Below, one piece after another: positions 10,431 to 21,913 of a stretch of DNA of 64,000 nt (the stretch's first letter is position 1; each line of letters opens with the position of its first letter). Position numbers and translations under genes: made by a program. The notes below the pieces were generated by a model, which worked only from the letters and a program-made list of their open reading frames with translations, was not told the origin of the DNA and did not search any database. Source of the stretch: Trema orientale (taxonomy: Eukaryota; Streptophyta; Magnoliopsida; Rosales; Cannabaceae); the NCBI GenBank assembly GCA_002914845.1, contig JXTC01000259.1, positions 25,067 to 89,066 of the forward strand, written 5' to 3'.

Positions 10431-13400
10431 GGAACGTGCTCCGCACGTGCGGGTTCATTTTGATCTTGCTTTGATAAGTTATGAACTCTTTAACTTATTT
10501 TGAGGTATTCATCTGAGAGAAGGAATACAAATGAGGAGCTTTTCATAGGACCAGCTAAAAACTCTTAGCGAGGCAACTAAAACTGCATGTCAATTAAAAT
10601 GTCTGTTAAGAAACCTTTATTACATCTTTCAGTAAATAAATAAAAATATAGATTACAAATTACATTACTTCATTACCTTTTGGTATGTAATTTCTAAACC
10701 AGAAAATAACTCCGGAATGATTAATTAAACAAAGAAAAAGAAAGTTTTTGAAATAAAAATTATTCGTAGGTATATTTAAAGAAAATGACGATTTATAGCT
10801 TAATCCGAATGCAATAACCTTGCATATTTAACAAGAATTTAAGGAAGAATATGTTCCTTAAAGGTCCACACATTTGTAAAGAAGTAACCTATTAGAATTT
10901 AGAAATGAATGTTGCATATATTATGAGAATGTAATAATACGTGCGAATGATGATAATGTCCAAGTAGCAATAAGTTTGGAATGATGAACCTTTTCGAGAA
11001 TAACCGTGCAATTAGATATAATCCAAAAAATTTAAGAGCAAGTAATAAATAATACATTGCAAAAGAAATCACAAATTAACCTGTCCACAAATGGTATTTT
11101 AGGACAGTTTGACATCAGCTTGAGTAACCTAAACAATATGCAAATATAAATCAAGACCAAATGAAGAGAAATGTGCATTAAGGTTCTACTTTCTCATCAA
11201 CATTTGTATTGTAAATAGCTCTTGATAGCACAACTTAGGTTCATCGGCAAATTGAGTATCTTAGAAAGCCAAGAAGCTAAAGATAAATACGAATTCAACA
11301 CCATTAAACACTTTATTAAGGACTGAAGCTCTACTTTCTCGTTAACATTCATATCATTAATATTTATTGATAACACATCTAAAGTTCATCGTCAGACTGA
11401 ATATCTTAGAAAGTTAAGAAGCTTAAAGATAAACAGGAAATCAGCCCTAGTTAAACTCGGTTTTTCTCGAGGAAATACAAAGGTTTTATAGACAATTACA
11501 AACCAAGTACTCATCGTTGGCAAAAATGTTGGGTTAGCAAGTACTAATGCTGTTTTGAATGTAACTCTCTTACTAAGTAATACCCAAGCATAGTTGCTGA
11601 CTGATTCAAAGTAGACCTTTGTACCTTTTGCAAGTATATAATATTTTTTTCCAGCATAGGAATATGTAACAAAATGAGCATCAAGCATGATGTGATTCAT
11701 AAATTGCCTTCATCTATGAACTCTACAAATGCAGAACAAATAATAGATTTCGGATCACTACGAATAGGACAACAACAACCTTTGAAATAACAAAAAAGAT
11801 AAGATTCAAAAGTATAATCCACCATTGTTTTTAACTACGTAAATGTGTGCAAAATTCGAATAGTTACATGTCCACAAGTAAGGAGAGAGAAACAAAAAGA
11901 TGGAAAATTCTTTTCTACATGCAGTCAATAGCATCCAACTAAATGTTACAAGAAGTAAATCGTAATAATTCTTTGAATTGAAATTAAAAAAAAAAAGGAT
12001 ATTTTAGCTGCATAAGTTAGAGATGAAAGCAAACTATTAACAACTATCTTCAACTCAAAATTTAAACTTCTGTCAACTTTTATCTACATGAATAGCATCT
12101 CCAACTATACCTTGGTATTCTGCCAGTCTCCAGTGGTTAGTTATGGGGCCAAAGCAACTGTTCCTTAATCTATTGCGTGACCACTTAATACATTAAAATG
12201 TTACATACTATACCTACTATGATATTGTAATACATGTAAAAAATTTGGTGCTTCCAAGAGACTTATCCCAACAGACCAAATCAAAGGGCAAACCGCCTTT
12301 GAACAAGATGGAAAGTGACTGGCCACTGAAGATTGGTTTTTAGAAATTTTGTGGCAAGGATACTTGGGTTCATAAATAAGATTTCAACTCAGCATAAGAT
12401 CACAGACTCAGGTGTGCTGCCATATATTTCAGTATGTAAGCCAACCAACTTTAGGACAAAAAATGTGACATACGCAACCAGTACATCAACCAACACTACA
12501 GACTTGACAAAGTAATGCTGAATTACTGACATAAATAGACATTTTTCATAATTATCCAATGGATGCTATATGCTTGATGCAATAATTACAGATAGAACAG
12601 CCTAAGACATCAATCCGAATTTGTAATTTGTTAAAATTTTAATATCAAACATTTTGACCAACATGGCGACATAGTTCTGTACACTACCAAAAGGTAATAA
12701 AATTCATAAGGAACTCGAAAATAAGTACAAGCCCCAAATGGATGATAGGTTGCTTTAATTTAGAAAAATTTCAACAACAACCACACCTAAATACAGTTAG
12801 AAATGGAGCATAGTAAGATTTATGTGAAGAGAGAGAGAGAGAGAGAGAAAGAAAGAGAACCATAACAACAAATACGACCAGGAAAAAAAATATCTAAATT
12901 AACAACCAAGTTAACTATGAGCAGGAACAAAATAACTAAATAAATAAATCCTGGAATTAACAACCAAGTTTACAAATATTAGTGTACCTTATGAGATTTT
13001 GATTCACATGAAAGAAATCCACTCAAAGTCCTATTAGCAATTTGAGGCCTGGGTTAATCTTTTCCTTCAAACAAAATAGTAAAAAAGAGGAAATGACGCA
13101 GTAAACAGAACTATGGTGGTTTCTAATTAGTATTTCCTAGTGGTAGGATAGAGCCCTCTGTTAAGAACTTCTGATAGGTGAATTATTTAGAATCTCATAC
13201 TTAAGAAATCTCTCCAGCAGACAAGGAAATATAGATCTAATTATGTCAAAACCCATTAGCATCAACATCCATGATTTTTCTTGTAATTCCATAATTCCCT
13301 TTTTGCAGTTTTTTCTAATTCACTATAATCAACAGATTTCAATTATGATGAAGATGGTGCCAAGTGACCCGTACAATAGAAGGTAGGAGGCTCAAAAATA

Positions 13401-13680
13401 TATTCTATAACTTCATATTGCGAGAAAAGAACTTGTAACGATATCACACTTTAAAATTCTCTTTTATGTACAAGAGAGAACACAAAAAAGCCAAGCTTCC
13501 AGAAATAAGCATTTCAATCTATAATATGACCAATATAAACTTTATCAAGTTAACAGTACAATCACAATCTAATAAGAAATACTTGCTATTCTCATTCTCA
13601 CTTTCCTCTGAGAATAATTTAGTAGTAACAAAGGTTTAAGAAATAAGAACTATGACACCTCATTCCACGTATATGAATCA
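10431..13680. other. No convincing gene
   Basis: Starts with a small G-box-like palindrome (gcacgtgc near 10450). The rest is AT-rich with a GA tract at about 12830-12860. The longest open frame (11392-11700 minus, 102 codons) has no recognisable motif and no coding-like composition. Confidence 0.45.
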
Positions 13681-13686
13681 TCCACC

Positions 13687-13833
13687 ATGGACTCAGAAGC
13701 TCAAGACGAATTTGATGAAGAAGAAGTTCACAAAGCAGCAGTGAACGAAGACCATTGTGAAGAACTTCACGACCTTTTCAGTATCCCTGGAGAAAATGAA
13801 GACGGAGGGAAGAGCGAGAGAGAGCAAAATTGA
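13687..13833 (+). CDS. Possible small acidic protein, 48 codons (weak)
   Basis: An ATG in a good plant context (caccatgga) opens 48 codons rich in Asp and Glu, beginning MDSEAQDEFDEEEV and ending in a stop. The end of the frame overlaps a GA-rich segment (gagggaagagcgagagagag) that recurs at about 15064. No family is recognised. It may equally be a fragment of a lost gene's first exon. The only support is composition, start context and an open frame. Confidence 0.22.
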   Translation: MDSEAQDEFDEEEVHKAAVNEDHCEELHDLFSIPGENEDGGKSEREQN

Positions 13834-13997
13834 ATAGTTGCCTCAAGCTGCAGATTACTATTGTAATACCAAACACCCACAATCATGGTAAAGAAATTCA
13901 CAGCAGTAGCAAAATTCTTAGCATATTAAAAGAAGCTTCCTAAACTGAATAGTTGCCTCAAGCTGCAAATTACTAATACCAAACTCTTGCAACCATG
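13834..13997. repeat. Two-copy tandem duplication, unit about 111 bp
   Basis: The block tgaatagttgcctcaagctg starts near 13831 and again near 13945. After it both copies continue with related text (caaattactaataccaaac in the second copy) and a catgg word. Confidence 0.75.
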
Positions 13998-14727
13998 GAT
14001 GTAGATATTCTAGCTGCATTAAAACGATTAAATTAACGTAAGTGTCGTATAAAATTAGACCAATACCTTCAATTGAGCTCCTATAAAAAGTTGTCTTCTA
14101 CAGTTATTTGCCATTTCAATATGAAACAAGAGAGTGGATAGGGACAAGAAAACATGGCCAAATATTTAAAATATGTACTGAAATCATCCCAATCATAATC
14201 AAAGCACCTGCATTCTGAAATTGAGATTGCTGTGGTGCATTTATAAGAAGGAGAGAACAAAAAACGAAAAAACAGAGTAGAGAATATGCAGGGATGAAAG
14301 AAGGAACTACATGCAAAAAAAATGATAAAAAAAAAAAAAAAGAGGGGAACATGGAAAAGTAAAAGTTACCGACTGTTTGTTGACAATAGAAATAATATTT
14401 GGAGATCTAATCTAAATTGATGAAATGAGAAGAGACATCAAAATAGCTAATGCGAAAATTGGTAGAGCAAAGTTTTGAGTTCGCTAAATATTAAAAAAAA
14501 ATAAAAATAAAAAACACCAAGACTACAATAATCACTCTTGGATGTGGCAATTATTGCAGCATCCTAGTAGGCCTAATAAAATTGAAGCTCCGGATTTGCA
14601 TTCCCTTTAAAATCAAAACATGCATGCTTGAGAAGCAGATGATAAATAAGTGAGAGAACAGAACAAATCTATGTTGACCGAATTGAGCATCAGAAAAAAA
14701 AAAGTACAACAATCTTAGATGCTTTAC

Positions 14728-14842
14728 CGAGCTGACTGGGGAAGGAAATCAATTTTAATTTGGGAATACTGGAGCCCAAAGATGAGAGGCCACTGGCATG
14801 CAGGAGGGAAAGAATCAAGAATTTAAAGTGTGGATCAGCCAT
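14728..14842 (-). other. Candidate first exon of an unassigned gene
   Basis: On the minus strand an ATG at 14842 opens about 38 codons (MADPHFKFLILSLLHASGLS onward) ending at a good donor (ggtaaagc). Upstream lies a CT-rich leader-like stretch at about 15060-15085. The N-terminus is hydrophobic enough to be a signal peptide or membrane segment. No downstream exon was identified, so it may be a remnant. An overlapping plus-strand frame (14760-14972) is less convincing. Confidence 0.25.
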
Positions 14843-15136
14843 GGCCTCTAAACTGGTCCCTCAAGTCTCTTGCCATCTCACTCTCTTCCAATACGAACAT
14901 GCAAGAACACATATGGGTTTGTTCCAATGGTTTGTTTCAATAATCTGGTTTGAAATGACAAAGAAAGCATGAACAATGGTGACAGAATTCAGCGAAAATG
15001 GGTTTCAGATTAAGGAAATAATAATAATAATTAAAAAAAATGCTCAGTTCTGAGAGAAGACAGAGGGAAGAGCGAGAGAGAGCGGTATTATACTATTTAG
15101 ATGTCAGGTTGTTTTAGAGCTTTTGGGATTTACATG

Positions 15137-15258
15137 AAAAAGAAAAACAAATAAAACACAAGAAGACAAAATAGAAAGACGAATGAACACTATACATAAA
15201 GACAAAATAGATGAACGAAAAATCAACAGTAATCTCATTCACTTTTTTAAATATGTTA
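15137..15258. repeat. Dispersed repeat R, copy 3
   Basis: Same motif order as copy 2: acaagaagacaaaatag, gaatgaaca, aagacaaaata, gaacgaaaa, aacagtaatctcattc and ttttaaatatgtta. A CT-rich (minus sense) leader-like segment lies just left of it at about 15060-15085. Confidence 0.6.
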
Positions 15259-15287
15259 TAGATTATGTTATATTATATTATTATTAA

Positions 15288-15459
15288 GGGGATGGCTACG
15301 GTAGGGGCGTCCCTACGTAGGGTCATGCTTTAATTATCGTTGAATGGGAATCTGTGGGGAATAACGGGAATCTGTGGAGAATCTATTTATATACAGATTC
15401 CCATCCAACGGTGAATAGACAGGGCCCTACGTAGGGGCGCCCCTACTGTAGACGCGCCC
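15288..15459. mobile_element. MITE family B, 172 bp
   Basis: GC-richer than its surroundings, with long inverted ends: left ggctacggtaggggcg and ccctacgtaggg; right ccctacgtaggggcgc and cccctactgtag. An internal palindrome (gggaatctgtgg and ccgttggatgggaat-type words) makes it foldable. The 9-mer tattattaa flanks both sides, which fits a Mutator-type 9-bp duplication but is weak evidence inside a TTA-repeat tract. A 26-base perfect match to its left terminus lies inverted at 63511-63536. Confidence 0.82.
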
Positions 15460-15739
15460 TATTATTAATTATTATTATTATTATAGAGTATAGATATGTT
15501 CGGAATTTCAGTAAGAACAAAACACAATCTATAAACATATAGATTATTCATCATGAGTTCTAAGTACACAAATTTTTCTCCCAAATAAAAACAGAGTAGA
15601 GCACACAGATGTCACTACTTTTAGAAAATTATCTTAATTCTTAACATAAGCTTGTGAAAAGGTAATTGATCTCATCACTAGTAGCCATATATCTCCAGAG
15701 ACTAGAGTTGGGCAGCTAATTAATTAACTATAATGACCA

Positions 15740-17851
15740 TTAATAATGTTCAACAATGTTCATTAATTTCTTCCAAGAGGGGCGGTCCGAGATGGTCTCC
15801 CACCACGCCTTAACGTTCTTCCTCTCTTTCACAAGGTATCCCATATTAACTTCGTTCACCAAATATCTAATCCCCGGAAGATGGCTCAGATCGGCCAGCG
15901 TGAAAGCGTCACCGCCAAGGTATTTGCTTTTGGCCAATCGCTCCTCGTACACGTCAAGGACTTTCACCAGCTTTTCCTCACAGCTGTGTACATCGGCCAA
16001 GTTCCCCTGCTCTCCCATACGTGGCAAGATCACGATCTGAACCACCAGAGTGTAGACTAAGTCGTTGAAGTTGTGAGCTTCCACTTCCAACCATTGGTCC
16101 ACAACTGCTCTCTCCTCCGCTGTGGCTCCCAATAGGTCAGGTCCACGCTCGGCGTACTTGGCTGCGTAGTACCGAATGATTGCTCTTGACTCTGTGACAA
16201 ATAATATATAGGAACTTAATAATGCTAATTAGTTGCTTGAGGAAGGGATAAGTGTTTTTACTTCGTTAAATTTTGTCGTGTTTTCTTTGTAAAAAAACAA
16301 TTCAGGGGATTAAAAAAATAAATAAATAAATAAATAAGAGAGAGAGATTTTTTGTGTAGTAACATTAATTGATGTTTTCTTACCGAAAAGCCTGAATTCG
16401 CCGTCTTCAATGACCGGAACTTGACCAAATGGCTTTGCAGAAATCACAATTAATCAGTTAAGTAAATATTTACATCATTTAGCATATGATCAGCTTAATA
16501 TATATACTACGTAACCATGCAACAAATTTGTGTTAAGTTGCAGTAAATGTTGATACTAGATTTTAGTATAACAACGAGATTGGTTAAAAATAGAAATAAT
16601 GTAAAGAGAATAATAAATTTTAAAGTAGTTCAGCCTTTTGAACAAAGAGTTTATGTTTACTGTAATTGTTCTTATTTCAGAGTTTCAATAAGACAGAATT
16701 TGGATATCTTTCTTCGTACATTAGTCGTATACTTCTTCAGATTAGGGTCTTTTGTTACTAATTTGGTAACTGAATATTTGAATATATTATAATTAATACG
16801 AATTTAATTCGTATTTATCCCCACAAAATCAAGGAATATCTCAATTTGAATTTATTTCCCAAAAAACTCGAAATTGCTAATAATATCTCAGATTTTAAGG
16901 CGATTTAAATGAGAAGATCTGGTTACGTTGATCTGCTCGTATCATATCCGAACTTCTCAATCTCGACTAGCTCCGAACGAACTCACGCTTCTTCGAATAG
17001 CTCGATCTTCTCGAACCATGTGAGTAGGTGCAGAAATTACACACAATAGTAAGATAAAAATTTTAATTGATTTTGTGTTCTTCTCCTCAAACTTAGAACT
17101 ATCTGCAATTAAGCCCTTTATTTTTGTTTTGGATATAGAATTAATAATGATTATCATTCCCCAAAATTTTTAGAGAATGCATGCATGGCAGAAAACCAGC
17201 GAGTATTGGGTAATATATAGTATAATATAATACATGCGCAAGAAACTCTTATTTTATTAGATCATTTGACAAATTAACGGGGTCAATTGCGAAAAAATTT
17301 GAAATCCAAAGTTAATTTGTCAAATTAAATAAATTGTAGGGGAATGCGTCCGTGATCAAAATTATGAATGATTAATTTATCATGTCATGCGAGAAGACTT
17401 CCCCATCGAAGCAATCACCGCTTACGTTTTTTTTTTTTGAAACTACGTTCACCGTTGTGTCATATGGGAAAGTAGATACATCGATCCTAATCAAATACTA
17501 GTAAATAAAGAAGAGAATGGTGTAATTTTTTCAAGATATTGATGATAGATAAATATTCAATTCTAGTACAATAGCATACTATTTGATACTGATATAATAT
17601 TGGGTTTGTCGACCGACGTTTATATATATAAAAAATGATGTTTTATTTTTTTGGGTTAAATAATATACAAACCTGTGCCCATATACTCGCTAGTAAAAGT
17701 GTACCTGTAAGAGGAGGAATTGTGGTCGTTTATGTTCTCCGGACTGGAGATCGACATGCATAATCTCATACTCGACTCCCATCTCAAGTAAACAAGCAAG
17801 CACCCTCTGTGAGCATGCTGACCTCACTGCACCAAATATTTTAACCACCAT
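15740..17851 (-). CDS. Glutathione S-transferase, phi class (GSTF), three exons, 215 aa
   Basis: Cytosolic enzyme family that conjugates glutathione to electrophiles or acts as a flavonoid-binding carrier. Exons: 17851-17705 (49 codons), 16432-16384 (49 bp), 16191-15740. The 49-bp middle exon and both intron positions are those of plant phi GSTs, and all three join in frame to TAA. The N-terminal thioredoxin-like domain (1-77) starts MVVKIFGAVRSACSQRVLA, with Ser11 near the catalytic position. It carries the glutathione-binding PFGQVPVIEDG and ESRAI motifs. The helical C-terminal domain ends ISDRPSWKKLMNIVEHY. Length is normal for the class (about 210-220). It resembles the GSTF11/GSTF12 (TT19) branch more than GSTF2, but whether it carries anthocyanin cannot be told from sequence alone. 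Intron 1 is 1.27 kb and AT-rich; intron 2 is 192 bp. The only intact gene in the first 30 kb. Confidence 0.96.
16433..17704. other. GST intron 1 (1272 bp), possible old insertion
   Basis: Phi GST introns are often short, so this one is long. It contains an 81-codon open frame (16547-16792 plus) with no domain. I see no clear terminal repeats or target duplication, so an insertion is only suspected. Confidence 0.4.
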
Positions 17852-17924
17852 TTTCTAAAAGACTACTTCTAGCTCCTAGTGTTTGCTCCTGGTTTGATGT
17901 TTTTTGAAGGAGAGTTTATTACCT

Positions 17925-17933
17925 GTTATATAG
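17925..17933 (-). promoter_or_regulatory. TATA box of the GST gene
   Basis: The minus strand reads cactatataacag about 75 bases upstream of the GST start codon, the usual spacing for a plant TATA box with a leader of about 45 bases. Confidence 0.6.
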
Positions 17934-19690
17934 TGAAAGCAGAATCTACACAATATAGAGTTTATTGCTAATGGTGGTTGTCACGCGAGTCTACTCTTTG
18001 GTTAGATAACATGCCTTAACCGCTCACCTTTTGTTCTACTATACGTTTGCATATAAAGATTTATGTTCTAGTCTTGGATGATAATTATGTAGTCAAAAGG
18101 TCACTATCTGGGGGTTGTCACATGCCAATATATACGTCATTATTGTTTACCAGGTACTGGTGGTTGTATAAGAGGCAAAATGTCTGTTTTGTTTCTCACT
18201 TGACTGTATGCGCCTTTATGATCTTGATGCTATGTGCCACCTTAGCATACAAATTAAAGCTATCAAAAGTCCACGTCGACCATTAGTTCTCCGAGTCTAG
18301 TTGATGTCCGTTTTTTCAATATAGTCGAGATTTCTAACTTATGCTTTCTACTCATTTTTTATTATTTGACACGCGAATTCTATTATATTTTATAATATTA
18401 TTAAAATATGAGATTATTAATAAAATCTACGTATTAAATTGTGAGATATGATAACAGAAAAGAAAGTGGTTCATCTTTTTAAATTATTATAATTATGGAT
18501 ATATAATCCTTTTATGACAAGACCTTTAGCTATACCACCTATATGCATGATTAGGCTTAGATAAACTTAGTAAAGTTAAACAGCACTAACCTTACTTTCA
18601 TTAGCCTTAGACAAGCTTAGAAATAGTGGGAAATTTAAATTATTTTTGTTTAGTTTTAAAATATAACTTAAGCCAAAAGCAAGAGAGTAGGCATGTAAAT
18701 ATATGGAGACTGATTCAATTTCCATGTTTACCAGAACTTAAGTGGTACAGAGTCTAGTTTAACTTGACCAAAGGAGGCTCAATTCCACCAACAAAAATTT
18801 ATGTCCGAAATTTTTAAATTGAAGAACCAAATTACAATATACAAATTCCATATTTTGAAGATTAAAAAAATTGAACTGTTTAGCAAATAAAAAATCACAA
18901 AATCCAAGATCATGAAAATGAGGAATTACTCAAATTCAGATTAAGACTCCAGCCCATTAGTTGCAACAAACAAAATTGTGAGAACCCATTTCCACCAATT
19001 TGTTCAAAGCCTCCAAGCCAATACGAGATAATTATGCTAGATGCTAATTCATTTAATGTGATATTGTTAGTTTGGCCCGATTTATGGATTCAGTCCCTAA
19101 TGGGGGCAAAAATAAAATGTCTTGCAATAAGATGTAATTAATAAGTGGTAATTTTGATGTCAAAACTGTCTTATAATGTCAACTTATGATTTGAACTTTC
19201 TAAAACTTGGCTGCCTAGGATGTTGTTCTTTATATAATGACACCATAAGCAATGTCTTAACAACTATGCTTCAACCTATACACCCCAAAAAAGACATAGT
19301 AGTAAATAAGGATTGGTGGCACAAAGAGGGCGGTCACTTATCAAAAAGACCCATGAAGTTCCAGTTTTTCTAAAAATAAAATGTGAAATATCTTTCACCC
19401 AAAAAATAAAAAAGAAAGTGAAATGTTGTGGATGCTGTACACTGCTACAGTGATTCATATTCGTACTTATTACTGGTCTTCGTACGAACTTTCTTAGGAT
19501 TTTTTTTTTTCTTTTAACTACAGCTATATCATATTTTTAATTAAAATCACTATCTTATGCATAAGATGTCAATATTCCTTGTACGGTTAGAAATCCTTGT
19601 ACATGTGAAATATTCCTTGTACTTATTACTTGTATCACAGTGAAAACTTAAATAAGTACCTCGAAACAAAATGCTTAGCCTATCCAAACA
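17934..19690. other. GST upstream region and intergenic DNA, no gene seen
   Basis: AT-rich. The 79-codon frame at 18047-18286 (plus) has no recognisable motif. No transposon ends recognised. Confidence 0.45.
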
Positions 19691-19696
19691 GATATT

Positions 19697-20010
19697 CAAA
19701 TACCCAAATCTGTGAACTACAATAGTAAAATTAAAATAAATAAATAAATAAATAACAATAAAGAAAACGAGATATATCTTATGTAATTAAGAATACATTA
19801 TCAAGCGCATCCCTACCAAATTTGGGAACATTGAGAGATTTAATTGAGGTGAAATACCCAAATATGTGAACTACAATAGTAAAACTGAAAAAAAAAAAAA
19901 TAAATAACAATAAAGAAAGCGAGAAATATCTTATGTAAATGTTTAAGAATACATTATGAGCACATCCCTACCAAATTTATATACTTTGAGAGATTTAATT
20001 GAAATTAAGA
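19697..20010. repeat. Two-copy tandem duplication, unit about 155 bp
   Basis: Both copies carry tgtgaactacaatagtaaaa, then an A/T simple tract, then atatcttatgtaa, aagaatacattat, catccctaccaaattt and gagagatttaattga. They differ by small indels and substitutions, so the duplication is not very recent. Confidence 0.85.
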
Positions 20011-20660
20011 ACTTGGAAACTCCTATGCTGCAGACCTGTTGATTCTCACCATGATTGCTATTATTAACTGAAAATTTCACACATGGTAGCAGCCAAATGA
20101 TGGTGCTGTCACTTTTCTGAATGTATTAATTCATTTCGAGTTTTCATAAAAGCATCACATATATATAACCGCAAACAGCATAGAGAAGTTTGAAGCTCCT
20201 AAACCGAAAGCAATAGTAAGTCAAAAGGATGAAGTTTACCAGATCTGCTTCATCGCTTGCCTGAAGTTCAATAGAGCAATCCCATGGCCTCCGCCAAAAG
20301 CAAAATCCCTAAATCGAGAAGTCCCATGCTCAAGAGCCCCAAATCAAGTTCCCAATTACCTTATTAGAGCAAACTACCCATGTTAAGAGAAATAAATTAT
20401 TATAAAAATTAGGAAGCAAAAACCAAAAGATTTATCAATTTTCAATAAATAAACAACATTAATCAAAGAATCACTGATGCTTCATATATTTAAAATTTAT
20501 TCAGAGATTGTGACACCCAGTGATTCGACCACGGCAAGGCAACCATAGAAATCATCTTTTCGACCATGGCAAGGTAGTTAGCAACTGCCATTTTCAGTGG
20601 GTTCGTCCGCTTAGCAAGTGGGATTGGAGAGTCATCAGCCATGCTAATCTGCACGAATAT
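20011..20660. other. Decayed DNA below the MATE exon
   Basis: A minus-strand stretch at about 20230-20330 reads ALEHGTSRFRDFAFGGGHGI before a stop. It looks exon-like but I do not recognise it. No later MATE exon motif (such as the AAHQV region) was found. Confidence 0.35.
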
Positions 20661-20815
20661 GGACCTTGGCCATCATCATCTCGAACACTGGAGCAGCAAT
20701 CCGGATCCAAAGTATTGTCATAAGTTCTTTGGATGAGGGAATGAGAATGCATATGCATTATTGATTGTATTTGTACCCTTTCTTGTTAAGATTATATCCG
20801 GCAACAACAATTCTT
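20661..20815 (-). pseudogene. MATE transporter pseudogene exon (EDS5/DTX46-like), degenerate
   Basis: The minus strand encodes pieces of the exon that follows SLGMKDSW...SQ in this clade: VVAGY, LNKKGY, then in shifted frames NAYAFSFPHPK and KELMTIL, and finally IAAPVFEMMMAKV. The family pattern is VVAxYMMxxALNKKGYxAF then PSPxELLTIxGLAAPVFxTMMSKV. Several frameshifts, an in-frame stop after NQ, and a deletion between VVAGY and LNKKGY show decay. It lies just downstream (minus sense) of repeat copy 2, as expected if that repeat is the intron between this exon and the one found at 1656-1835. It therefore belongs to a second copy of the same MATE locus. Confidence 0.75.
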
Positions 20816-20891
20816 GTCAGGGGCAAATGCAGAACAAAACAAAGCAAATACTATTTGGGTAAATTCTAGAATACATCGATAAGAATATAAG

Positions 20892-20991
20892 TGAAAAAAT
20901 AAAGCGGAAAAAATATTACATCAAAAAGTTCAACCAGCATACCTGTGACAACCCCCAAATTAAGTCAAAAATAAAAATAAAAAAAATAATG
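20892..20991. repeat. Direct repeat, copy 2 (identical to 1-100)
   Basis: All 100 bases match window positions 1-100. To the right the sequence is unrelated to the MULE-like element that follows copy 1, and also unrelated to the DNA on the far side of that element. Confidence 0.9.
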
Positions 20992-21047
20992 ATTTTTTAC
21001 ATGTACAATGTTATCAAAATTGTGATATCAAAAGTACAAAACTCTTA

Positions 21048-21913
21048 GGGTCCGTTTGGTTGTAGTGATGGAATAATAATGGTAATGGTAATAGTAATCA
21101 TAATGAAATGGAAAAGAATGGTAATGTAATTATGTTGTTTGATTGGAGTGGTAGAATCAATAGCTGAATGGACATTCTTGTTAACTGTGAAAAGAAATGA
21201 AATTAGCTGTATAATGACAAAAATACCCTTCATTTTAATTAAAAATGTATTCAATGATTTCATTAAATTATTTTACATTTAGCATTATTTTATTTTATTA
21301 AATTATTTTATTAATTATTTTTTATTAATTAAATTATTATTTTATTAAATTATTTTATATTTAGCATTAAATTATTTTATTAATTAAATTATTTAACATT
21401 TATCATTATTTTATTTTATTTTATTTATTTCTAAATTATTTTATTAAATAATTATTATTTTTTATTATTTTTAAATTATTTTATTAATTATTTTTATTAC
21501 TCAAATTATTATTTTATTAAAATATTTTACATTTAGTATTATTTTATTTTATTAAATTATTTTTTATTAATTAAATTATTATTTTATTAAATTATTTTAC
21601 ATTTAGCATTATTTTATTAATAATTTTTAATTAATGAAATTATTATTTTATTAAATTATTTTACATTTAGCATTATTTTACTTTATTTTATTATTTTATT
21701 TAATTTTTTATTTTTTATTAATTAAGTAGTTTAATTAAATAGTATTCCATTCCACCTTATTCCACCCAATCTTGGGTGAAATTCTATTCCACCTTATTTC
21801 ATTCCAATGGAAAGGCTTTTCTTATTTGGTTTTTCTAACCAAACAATGGAATTGGGTCACTTTGGAATTATTTCCATTCTATTCCTTTCTATTAACCCTA
21901 ACCAAACATGGCC
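21048..21913. mobile_element. Tourist/PIF-Harbinger-like element, 866 bp
   Basis: Flanked by TTA on both sides (21045-21047 and 21914-21916). The ends are gggtccgtttggttg and, inverted, ggccatgtttggttaggg, the usual Tourist-like terminus. The interior is low-complexity ttattttattaaatta text with repeated ttacatttagcattatttta. No transposase. Confidence 0.85.

Noticed and set aside
11392..11700. 102-codon minus-strand frame
   Set aside because: Peptide matches nothing recognisable and composition equals its surroundings.
20992..21040. Similarity between tacaatgttatca right of repeat copy 2 and the MATE exon end
   Set aside because: Only about 13 bases match, with no extension on either side; likely chance.
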